DNA from: an uncultured Verrucomicrobiota bacterium
GTDB taxonomy: Bacteria > Verrucomicrobiota > Kiritimatiellia > CAIVKH01
Length of the DNA stretch: 26,377 nucleotides
Assembly: GCA_937996795.1 (NCBI GenBank)
Contig: CALKUH010000024.1
Span: 1-26,377 of the forward strand
Reading direction: 5' to 3'
Part shown: in pieces, positions 7,932 to 13,709 of the stretch
Layout of the letters: every line of letters starts with the position of its first letter
Numbering within the stretch: the first letter of the stretch is position 1
The notes under the pieces: generated by a model
What the model saw: the letters and a program-made list of their open reading frames with translations, nothing else
Databases searched by the model: none
Told to the model about the DNA's origin: nothing
Made by a program: the position numbers and the translations under genes

Positions 7932-8443
7932 TCGCGCACGATCAGGCACCAGGTATGCCGCCCGCGCGTGCGTGCGAACACATCCGCCACATCTCGATTC
8001 GACATGCGGATGCATCCGTGGGAAGCAGGCCGTCCGAGGCGGTGTTCCTGGTTCGTGCCGTGGATATAAATATACCGCGCGTAGCTGTCGCATCCGGGGC
8101 CGGCGTTGCGACCCGGTTCAAGCCCGCGCAATCGGAGAATGCGCGACAGGATCAAATCCGTGCGTCCCCCGCCGCGCCAGGCTTCCGGCGCCAGCCGTTC
8201 GCCCGTGGCGCGGCGCGAGCGAAACACGCGCCCCAGCGGTTGTCCGGCGCCAATCCAACGGACGACACGGTGCAATCCCAACGGCGTGCGATTGGATCCG
8301 ACACGGCTTCCCACCCCCCGACTGCTCGTGGAAACGCGATAGAGGCGCAACACCTTCCCGTTCCGAATCAGCGACAACGTTTGGTCCCGGACCGATACGC
8401 GCAGCAACACAGCGCCTGCAGGGAAAGGAACCATCAACGACAT
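7928..8443 (-). CDS. L,D-transpeptidase (YkuD domain) without a visible signal peptide
   Basis: Predicted YkuD-fold enzyme, 171 residues from the ATG at 8443. The family forms 3-3 peptidoglycan cross-links or attaches proteins to the wall. The catalytic motif is complete: YIYIHGTN (His128) and SHGCIRMSN (His142, Cys144). The N-terminal strand VRDQTLSLIRNGK also fits. No signal peptide or membrane segment is seen in the first 30 residues (MSLMVPFPAGAVLL is short and lacks a charged n-region), which is odd for a periplasmic enzyme. The longer frame up to 8578 is rejected because it runs antisense through the tRNA gene. The start lies 22 bp after the tRNA-Pro 3' end. The ribosome-binding site is weak; an ATG at 8434 is the alternative. 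Confidence 0.85.
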   Translation of the reverse strand: MSLMVPFPAGAVLLRVSVRDQTLSLIRNGKVLRLYRVSTSSRGVGSRVGSNRTPLGLHRVVRWIGAGQPLGRVFRSRRATGERLAPEAWRGGGRTDLILSRILRLRGLEPGRNAGPGCDSYARYIYIHGTNQEHRLGRPASHGCIRMSNRDVADVFARTRGRHTWCLIVRD

Positions 8444-8465
8444 GCGGGAAGCATACAGAAAAAAA

Positions 8466-8543
8466 TGGTCGGGGCGACTGGATTTGAACCAGCGACCTCT
8501 TGGTCCCGAACCAAGCGCTCTAGCCAGGCTGAGCCACGCCCCG
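8466..8543 (-). tRNA. tRNA-Pro, anticodon CGG
   Basis: On the minus strand the acceptor stem is CGGGGCG pairing with CGCCCCG. The D-arm is GCTC...GAGC, the anticodon stem is CTTGG/CCAAG with loop TTCGGGA (anticodon CGG, reading CCG proline codons), and the T-arm is GCTGG-TTCAAAT-CCAGT. The 3' ACCA is encoded. Seven Ts follow directly, which with the acceptor stem may help termination. Its 5' half is also part of the 109-bp direct repeat at 8516-8624. Confidence 0.97.
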
Positions 8544-8624
8544 TTCCATTTGAACCGACGACAGTGTGTCGTCAGCAAGGAGCCGTTATGCGGGAATCAC
8601 CGCCGGAACTCAAGCGGAGATTTC
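8516..8624. repeat. 109-bp direct repeat, copy A (intact tRNA side)
   Basis: It matches 8912-9020 at 107 of 109 positions, 396 bp apart. On the minus strand it contains a tRNA promoter candidate, a leader hairpin (GACGACA / TGTCGTC) and the 5' half of tRNA-Pro up to the anticodon arm. The two mismatches are at 8565, in the hairpin loop, and 8578. The 3' end and stop codon of the GIY-YIG gene lie inside this copy. Confidence 0.95.
8585..8613 (-). promoter_or_regulatory. Promoter candidate for tRNA-Pro
   Basis: On the minus strand, -35 TTGAGT (8613-8608), a 17-bp spacer and -10 CATAAC (8590-8585) each match the sigma-70 consensus at 4 of 6 positions and sit about 42 bp before the tRNA 5' end. 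An identical copy is in repeat B (9009-8981), in front of the tRNA fragment and GIY-YIG gene. The hairpin 8557-8573 lies between promoter and tRNA. Confidence 0.45.
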
Positions 8625-8873
8625 GACGCCGTGACGATTTATGATCCGGTCAATGGCGGCGCGGCTTTTGAGGGATTTAAGATATCGCTCACGCGCAACG
8701 GCTTCTCGGCGGGAAGTGAAATACTCGGTGTGAATGACCATCCAAGGCCCTCGCGAGCGAGTCGAACTGGAGGCTCCCCCCGCATGTTCGCGATAGCGCC
8801 GGATGAGATCCACCGTCTGTCCGACATAGCGCCGCCCTGTAGAATCACTTTCCAACACGTACACGATGTACAT
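8610..8873 (-). CDS. Small GIY-YIG endonuclease-domain protein (YhbQ/UPF0213-like)
   Basis: An 87-residue single-domain GIY-YIG nuclease, the usual length for this stand-alone family. The signature is YIVYVLES...RRYVGQT, with the catalytic Arg in DLIRRYREH and the conserved Glu in AVARERYLKSLKSR. No DNA-binding domain is attached. The start at 8873 fits the conserved N-terminus; an in-frame ATG at 8906 lies inside a 21-bp palindrome. Neither has a ribosome-binding site. The gene occupies the place where the 3' half of a duplicated tRNA-Pro should be. Its last codons and stop (EISA, TGA) lie in repeat copy A, the TGA overlapping the -35 of the real tRNA. Expression would come from the duplicated tRNA promoter. 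I infer a mobile or captured endonuclease gene; its target is unknown. Confidence 0.85.
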   Translation of the reverse strand: MYIVYVLESDSTGRRYVGQTVDLIRRYREHAGGASSSTRSRGPWMVIHTEYFTSRREAVARERYLKSLKSRAAIDRIINRHGVEISA

Positions 8874-8879
8874 GGGAGG

Positions 8880-8939
8880 ACCAGCGACCTTCCCGATGCC
8901 GGGCATCGGGACGCTCTAGCCAGGCTGAGCCACGCCCCG
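8880..8939 (-). pseudogene. tRNA-Pro fragment: 5' half with a rebuilt anticodon arm, fused to the GIY-YIG gene
   Basis: On the minus strand the acceptor 5' strand CGGGGCG, the D-arm and G26 are identical to the intact tRNA-Pro. The 17-nt anticodon arm is then replaced by a perfect 21-nt palindrome (8891-8911: TCCCGATGCC, one centre base, GGCATCGGGA). AGGTCGCTGGT of the variable loop and T-stem follows, after which identity ends. There is no T-loop, 3' acceptor strand or CCA, so it cannot be a functional tRNA. Confidence 0.8.
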
Positions 8940-9020
8940 TTCCATTTGAACCGACGACAGGGTGTCGTCAGCAGGGAGCCGTTATGCGGGAATCACCGCC
9001 GGAACTCAAGCGGAGATTTC
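8912..9020. repeat. 109-bp direct repeat, copy B
   Basis: Partner of 8516-8624 (107/109 identical). It begins 12 bp beyond the speA stop codon and carries the same promoter candidate, leader hairpin (loop GGG on the plus strand instead of GTG) and tRNA 5' half, here leading into the tRNA fragment and GIY-YIG gene. Confidence 0.95.
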
Positions 9021-9032
9021 CAGCGAAACCGA

Positions 9033-10946
9033 TTATTTCTCGAAGTAGGTGTACCCGCGCAGGCCGTTTTCGTAGGCGGCCATGATTTCACGGCGCTCCT
9101 CGGGGGTGATCTTGCCGGTCCGCACGGCATTCTCCGCGGTGCGGCGCATGAGCTCAACCATGTCCTGCACATCGTACTCCACATACGACAGCACGTCCGC
9201 CACGGTGTCGCCCGCGATTTCCTCGGCAAACTCCACCGAGCCGCCTTCGCCCAACTTGACGCTGACGACATTGGTGTCGCCCAGGAGGTTGTGCAGGTCG
9301 CCCAGGGTTTCCTGATAGGCGCCAACGAGGAAGACACCCAGGTAGTAGTCCTTGCCGTTGAGATCGTGCAGCGGCAGGGTGCGCTTCACGTCGTGCAAGT
9401 CGATGAACCGGTCGATCTTGCCGTCGCAGTCGCAGGTGATGTCGGCCAGCACGGCCTTGCGGGTCGGCGCCTCATTCAGGCGGGCAATCGGCATGATCGG
9501 GAACAACTGTTCAATCGCCCATGAATCCGGCAGGGATTGGAATACGCTGAAGTTGCCGAAATAGACATCGGCAATCGCCGTCTCCAAATCCTCCAATTCG
9601 TCCGGGATGTACTTGCGATCCCGGATGACCTCGGCGATGCGATTAATGATGTCCCAGAACATGCGCTCCGCCAGCGCCCGGTCGCGCAGGGTCACCGCGC
9701 CCTGGTTGAACAACGTGCGCATCTCGTCGCGGAAGAACACGGCGTCGTGGTAGCACTCCTGCGCGTTCTTGGCCGTCAACGAGCGCCCGACATCGGCGAG
9801 GCGCACCAGGTTCTCATGCGCATTCGGCGGCAGACTCTCGGGCGCCTTGATGCCCTCGAAGCGGCTGACATCGAAGATGTCGAACAGGAGCACCGAGTGG
9901 TGCGCCACCGTCGCGCGGCCCGACTCGCTGACGATGACCGGATGCGGGATGCCGGCCTCATCCGTGCGCTGCATGATGCCTTCGACAATGTCCGCCGCGT
10001 ACTCATCCACGCTGTAATTCGCGCTGCTGGCGAAATTGGAATGCGACCCGTCGTAGTCCACCGCGAGGCCGCCGCCGACATTCAACATCCCCATGCGCGC
10101 GCCTTCCCGCACAAGGTCCACATACATGCGGCCCGCCTCAACGATGCCGGCCTGGATGCTGCGGATGTTCGGGATCTGCGAGCCCAGGTGATAGTGCAGC
10201 ATCTCAAGGCAATCCAGCATGTCGGCCGCGCGGAGCTGGTCCACCAGGTCGATGATCTGCGCTGCGTTCAGGCCGAACTGGCTGCGATCGCCGCCGGATT
10301 CATTCCAATGGCCGCCCCCGCGCGTCGCGAGTTTCGCGCGCACGCCGATGCGCGGACGCACCTTCATGTGCTTCGCGCGCTCCAGGATCAGCGGCAACTC
10401 GCTCGGCATTTCGATGACCAGGATCGCCTGCAAGCCCATCTTCAGGGCGTACAGCGCGAGATCAATGAACTCCTCGTCCTTGTAGCCGTTGCAGACGATC
10501 AACGCCTCGGGATTCCGGCTGTAGGCCAGCGCCGTGATCAGCTCCGGCTTGCTGCCCGCCTCCAGCCCGTAATTGAACTGGCGCCCGTAGGCGACGATGT
10601 CTTCGATCACCTGCTGCTGCTGGTTGACCTTGATCGGATAGACGCCCCTGAACACCGACTTGTAGCCGGCATCGGCAATGGCCTTGTGAAAACTGGTATT
10701 GATCGCGGCAATGCGCGATGCAAGCACGTCGCCGAAGCGAAGCAGGACGGGCATGGCGATGCCGCGGGCTTTCAGCCCCTCGACAATCTCCGACATGCTG
10801 ATGGTGGTATCCGTGCCCTTCCCTTTCGGGCGGACAACCAGTTCCCCCTTCTCCGAGACATCGAAGTAGCCACTCCCCCAGTTGCGGACGCCGTACAGTT
10901 CGGCCGTGTCGTTGCTGGTCCACCGCGTCAACGTTTCCGTCTTCAT
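9033..10946 (-). CDS. speA: Biosynthetic arginine decarboxylase
   Basis: PLP-dependent decarboxylase converting arginine to agmatine, the entry to putrescine and spermidine. The 637-residue length is typical of the fold-III SpeA family. The PLP lysine is Lys106 in VYPIKVNQQ. Further landmarks are YGLEAGSKPEL, RGGGHWNESGGDRSQFGL, HYHLGSQIPN, NVGGGLAVDYDGS, VSESGR, and the substrate/dimer motif TCDCDGKID. The C-terminus ends GYTYFEK, as in the family. It begins MKTETLTRW; GGAGG is 16 nt upstream, too far for an ideal ribosome-binding site. A hairpin at 10971-10990 lies in the leader. It is divergent from the nuclease gene. speB and agmatine deiminase are not in the window. Confidence 0.96.
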   Translation of the reverse strand: MKTETLTRWTSNDTAELYGVRNWGSGYFDVSEKGELVVRPKGKGTDTTISMSEIVEGLKARGIAMPVLLRFGDVLASRIAAINTSFHKAIADAGYKSVFRGVYPIKVNQQQQVIEDIVAYGRQFNYGLEAGSKPELITALAYSRNPEALIVCNGYKDEEFIDLALYALKMGLQAILVIEMPSELPLILERAKHMKVRPRIGVRAKLATRGGGHWNESGGDRSQFGLNAAQIIDLVDQLRAADMLDCLEMLHYHLGSQIPNIRSIQAGIVEAGRMYVDLVREGARMGMLNVGGGLAVDYDGSHSNFASSANYSVDEYAADIVEGIMQRTDEAGIPHPVIVSESGRATVAHHSVLLFDIFDVSRFEGIKAPESLPPNAHENLVRLADVGRSLTAKNAQECYHDAVFFRDEMRTLFNQGAVTLRDRALAERMFWDIINRIAEVIRDRKYIPDELEDLETAIADVYFGNFSVFQSLPDSWAIEQLFPIMPIARLNEAPTRKAVLADITCDCDGKIDRFIDLHDVKRTLPLHDLNGKDYYLGVFLVGAYQETLGDLHNLLGDTNVVSVKLGEGGSVEFAEEIAGDTVADVLSYVEYDVQDMVELMRRTAENAVRTGKITPEERREIMAAYENGLRGYTYFEK

Positions 10947-10970
10947 TCGTGTCTGTGCAGCGCCTCCACC

Positions 10971-10990
10971 TTCACGGAGTACCCCGTGAA
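10971..10990. promoter_or_regulatory. Hairpin in the speA leader
   Basis: TTCACGG and CCGTGAA form a 7-bp perfect stem with a 6-nt loop about 25 bp upstream of the speA start. On the speA strand it precedes the GGAGG. There is no T-tract, so it is not a terminator. It could be an operator or an mRNA structure; no function is shown. Confidence 0.35.
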
Positions 10991-11089
10991 AAGTTCGCGT
11001 ATGGTATCGCCTGCCCCCCAGAAATCAACTAGGCACCACAACTTTCCTGCGCGTCATTTTGCGAGCGGGATCAAGAAGCGCTGACCTGT

Positions 11090-11118
11090 TCGACAAATGC
11101 CGCGCGGTCGCGTATAGG
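11090..11118 (+). promoter_or_regulatory. Sigma-70-like promoter candidate for the nuclease gene
   Basis: -35 TCGACA (5/6 to consensus), a 17-bp spacer and -10 TATAGG (4/6) end 22 bp before the ATG at 11141. Confidence 0.45.
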
Positions 11119-11140
11119 TATTGGAGTCGCTGCCACACAA

Positions 11141-11767
11141 ATGAACAGGCTTCACGCATATCTGCTCGCGCTCGCCCTGTGTTGGGTGACGATCGGCACA
11201 ACGTTCGCCGCCTCCCCGTGGGAGACCCTCGAACACTGCACCCTGGTGCCGAGTCGCTACAACGACGGCGACAGCTTCCACGTGCGGCACGGGGACCGGG
11301 AGTACATCTTCCGCCTCTACTTCGTCGATGCCCCGGAAGAGGATGCCAGCTTCCCACAGCGGATTCACGATCAGGGCGCTCACTTCGGCATCGAAAACGC
11401 CCACGTGCAGGACGTCGGGCGCCTCGCGCGCGCGTTTATGCTCCAATCCCTCGACAAACCGTTCACCGTCGTCACGCGCTGGCAACATGCGCTGGGCCGC
11501 AGCAAAATGCCGCGCTTTTACGCTTTCGTTCGCCCGGATGGAACGGATCTCGCGGAGCAATTGGTCTCGCGCGGACTCGCGCGGGTGTATGGCGTGCGCG
11601 CCATCACGCCGGAGGGCGAACCCGCCGCATCCTACCGCGCGCGCCTGCTGGCAATGGAAGATGCCGCGCGAACAGGAAAAATCGGCGCATGGTCGTTGTC
11701 GAGGCCGATGCCCGGAACGGCGGCGTGGACCGGTTCGATGAGCCCCGAAACGGCGATGCGTCAGTGA
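11141..11767 (+). CDS. Exported staphylococcal-nuclease-like protein
   Basis: Predicted secreted or periplasmic Ca-dependent nuclease of the thermonuclease (SNase) family, 208 residues. A signal peptide covers residues 1 to about 24: MNR, a hydrophobic core LHAYLLALALCWVTIGTTF, then Ala-Ala. The OB-fold nuclease domain starts at DGDSFHVRHG; FRLYFVDAPE supplies the conserved Arg58, Asp63 and Glu66 that match the SNase catalytic and metal positions, and RFYAFVRPDGTDLAEQLVSRGLARVYG gives the second conserved block. Residues from about 185 are an unrelated short tail. It is alone on the plus strand, divergent from speA, and its stop overlaps the hisS stop by 7 bp. The substrate (DNA or RNA) is not evident. 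Confidence 0.85.
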   Translation: MNRLHAYLLALALCWVTIGTTFAASPWETLEHCTLVPSRYNDGDSFHVRHGDREYIFRLYFVDAPEEDASFPQRIHDQGAHFGIENAHVQDVGRLARAFMLQSLDKPFTVVTRWQHALGRSKMPRFYAFVRPDGTDLAEQLVSRGLARVYGVRAITPEGEPAASYRARLLAMEDAARTGKIGAWSLSRPMPGTAAWTGSMSPETAMRQ

Positions 11768-13014
11768 GGCGCGGTCAACCGCGCCATTAGCTCCGGCATT
11801 TCCAACTCTTCCTGAACACCGGTCGACAGGTTCTTGAGCAGGAAGGTGCCCTTCTCCACCTCGGCTTCGCCGCGAATCACCACATGCGACGCGCGCGCCC
11901 GGTCGGCCGCACGGAACTGGGCCTTCATGCTGCGCCGTCCCATGTCCATTTGCGCCGCCACGCCGCGCCAGCGCAAACTCTGCACCAGGCGCAGCCCCTC
12001 CTCGTTCGCCCGCTCGCCCTGCGCAATGATCCACACGAGCGGGAGGCGCTCAGCTTGTTGCGAAGGACGCTCCTGCTCCAGCGCCACGACGGCGCGCTCC
12101 AAACCGATGGCAAATCCGGCGCCCTCGACGGTGCGGCTGCCGAGATTCAGCAGATAGCGACCGCCACCCGCGATGGCATCCTGCGCGCCCAGCGCCGGGT
12201 GCGTGATTTCCCACACCGTGTGGATGTAGTAGTCCAGCCCGCGCACCAGGTTGGGCCGGACCTCCACCTTCAGGTCCAGGCCGTTGAGCAGGCGCACGAC
12301 CTCGTCAAAATAGGCGCGCGCCTCCGCCGACATGAACGTGGACGGCGCGGGCAGTCCGGCGATCAGGCGCTGGCAGTCCGGATTCTTGCAATCGAGCACT
12401 CGCAGGACATTTCCATCCAGCCGGCGCTGGCAGTCGGCGCACAGGTTTTCCCGGTTCGGCGCCAACAGGTCCCGAATACCTTGTTGCACGGCGATACGGT
12501 CGGCGGGCAACCCCCGCGTATTGAGGTGCACGCGGCACTGCTCAAGTCCCCACGCGCGCAACAGGTGCAAATGAAGCGCGATCACCTCGGCGTCCGCGGC
12601 CGGATTCGCCGCGCCAATCGCTTCGACACCCAGCTGGTGGAACTGCCGCTTGCGGCCCGCCTGCGGACGCTCGCTGCGAAACATCGGCCCCACATAGTAC
12701 AAACGCGCATCCTGCGCATCCTGCCCCTGAGACGCGACGTACCGCATCACGCCCGCCGTGCCTTCCGGACGCAATGCCAGCTGGCGCCCGCCACGGTCCT
12801 CGAACATGTACATCTCTTTCTGGACGACATCCGTGTCATCGCCCAGCGAGCGCATGAACAGGTCGGCGCGCTCAAGCACCGGGGTGCGCACTTCAGAAAA
12901 ACCGTAAAGCGCAAGCAGGCGGCGGGCTTCGGATTCGATGTGCTGCCAGCGGCTGATTTCAGGCGCGGCCAAGTCGGCCATGCCCTGCAGGGGTTGAAAC
13001 GCGTCGGACGACAT
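11761..13014 (-). CDS. hisS: Histidyl-tRNA synthetase
   Basis: Class II synthetase, 417 residues, cytoplasmic. Motif 1 surrounds GFSEVRTPVLE, motif 2 is ALRPEGTAGVMRY followed by YYVGPMFRSERPQAGRKRQFHQLGVE, and the histidine-specific loops are VRGLDYYIHTVWE and AIAGGGRYL. The C-terminal anticodon-binding domain contains LVWIIAQGE and RRSMKAQFRAADRARASHVVIRGEAEVEKG. A four-Cys cluster (CADC ... CKNPDC) in the insertion domain could bind zinc. It lies 25 bp downstream of the HU/IHF gene on the same strand, so the two may share the promoter at 13400-13427. No clear ribosome-binding site precedes the ATG at 13014. Confidence 0.96.
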   Translation of the reverse strand: MSSDAFQPLQGMADLAAPEISRWQHIESEARRLLALYGFSEVRTPVLERADLFMRSLGDDTDVVQKEMYMFEDRGGRQLALRPEGTAGVMRYVASQGQDAQDARLYYVGPMFRSERPQAGRKRQFHQLGVEAIGAANPAADAEVIALHLHLLRAWGLEQCRVHLNTRGLPADRIAVQQGIRDLLAPNRENLCADCQRRLDGNVLRVLDCKNPDCQRLIAGLPAPSTFMSAEARAYFDEVVRLLNGLDLKVEVRPNLVRGLDYYIHTVWEITHPALGAQDAIAGGGRYLLNLGSRTVEGAGFAIGLERAVVALEQERPSQQAERLPLVWIIAQGERANEEGLRLVQSLRWRGVAAQMDMGRRSMKAQFRAADRARASHVVIRGEAEVEKGTFLLKNLSTGVQEELEMPELMARLTAPH

Positions 13015-13039
13015 TCGAGGGACAGCGGTCTGCGGGCGG

Positions 13040-13342
13040 CTACTCGCCCGTGATCAACTGCTTCATGATTTTGCCCGGCTTGAACTTCACGACCTTGCGC
13101 TCGGGAATCGTCACCACCTGCTCGGGCTTGTTGGGATTGCGGCCGATCCGCTGCTTGCGCGTCCGGACTTCAAATACGCCGAAATTGCGGAACTCAATCG
13201 ATTCCCCCTTGGACAGCGACTCCACAATGTAGTCCAAGGTCTTCTGGATCACCTTGTACACATCCTGCTGGATGAGACCGGTTTCCTCGGAGATGCGCAC
13301 GACCAGGTCGCGCTTCGTCAAATTTTTGCTTGTAGTTTCCAC
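13040..13342 (-). CDS. HU/IHF-family nucleoid DNA-binding protein
   Basis: A 100-residue DNA-bending protein. LTKRDLVVRISEETGLIQQD is the N-terminal helical hairpin; IEFRNFGVFEVRTRK and the beta-arm IGRNPNKPEQVVTIPERKVVKFKPG contain the Gly-Arg-Asn-Pro tip that inserts into the minor groove. The details are nearer the IHF type than classic HU. I choose the GTG at 13342 because AGGGGGA lies 6 nt upstream and the length then matches the family. The longer frame (GTG 13378, ATG 13372) adds a low-complexity leader with no ribosome-binding site. A promoter candidate is at 13400-13427 and hisS follows. Confidence 0.92.
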   Translation of the reverse strand: METTSKNLTKRDLVVRISEETGLIQQDVYKVIQKTLDYIVESLSKGESIEFRNFGVFEVRTRKQRIGRNPNKPEQVVTIPERKVVKFKPGKIMKQLITGE

Positions 13343-13399
13343 CGTAGTTCCCCCTGCAAGTGCAGCGGTCATCGTCACTTAGGAGTCATCGTCGGCCCC

Positions 13400-13427
13400 A
13401 TACTAGACGCCCACCCTGCGGGGTCAA
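13400..13427 (-). promoter_or_regulatory. Sigma-70-like promoter for the HU/IHF gene
   Basis: On the minus strand, -35 TTGACC (13427-13422, 5/6) and -10 TAGTAT (13405-13400, 4/6) are separated by 16 bp, giving a start about 50 nt before the GTG at 13342. Confidence 0.5.
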
Positions 13428-13448
13428 GGGCAAAGGCGACAAACCGTG

Positions 13449-13679
13449 TTAGCGGACAATTCGATGGATGTAAGCGCAAATCGCCGAAGCCGGGATGCAG
13501 ATGTAGGCGAGGCTCTTGTTGAAGAGGACGAAGCTCGCCAGCTCGGCAGCCGTCTTCTCATCGATTTTGGTCTGCGAGGGAAACCATCCGTCCTTGATGC
13601 ACCATAGCCCCAGGATCAGCAGGCCGATCGACCAATGCAGGAATGCCTTCGTCCCTTCAACCTTGAATCGCCTCGCCAT
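13449..13679 (-). CDS. Small two-helix membrane protein, unknown function
   Basis: A 76-residue protein with two hydrophobic stretches, about 14-28 (LHWSIGLLILGLWCI) and about 50-68 (LFNKSLAYICIPASAICAY), separated by a polar loop KDGWFPSQTKIDEKTAAE. The basic N-terminus (MARRFKVEGTK) suggests an N-in topology, with both ends cytoplasmic. I do not recognise a family. GGGGAGAT precedes the ATG at good spacing, which supports it as a real gene. It lies between proS (30 bp upstream) and the HU promoter on the same strand. Confidence 0.65.
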   Translation of the reverse strand: MARRFKVEGTKAFLHWSIGLLILGLWCIKDGWFPSQTKIDEKTAAELASFVLFNKSLAYICIPASAICAYIHRIVR

Positions 13680-13709
13680 ACCCCGATCTCCCCATGGTTA
13701 TCCGCTTGC

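Noticed and set aside
8444..8578. Upstream 45 codons of the L,D-transpeptidase frame
   Set aside because: They run through the tRNA-Pro gene; the YkuD domain needs only the part from 8443.
8442..9524. A 360-codon plus-strand frame crossing the tRNA and both repeats
   Set aside because: It reads antisense through tRNA-Pro, the GIY-YIG gene and the end of speA. Its repeated peptide is simply the 109-bp DNA repeat.
9537..11084. A 515-codon open frame on the plus strand
   Set aside because: It is antisense to speA with no recognisable motifs; speA itself is certain.
13343..13378. Longer N-terminus for the HU/IHF protein
   Set aside because: No ribosome-binding site precedes GTG 13378 or ATG 13372, whereas AGGGGGA precedes GTG 13342 and gives the normal family length.
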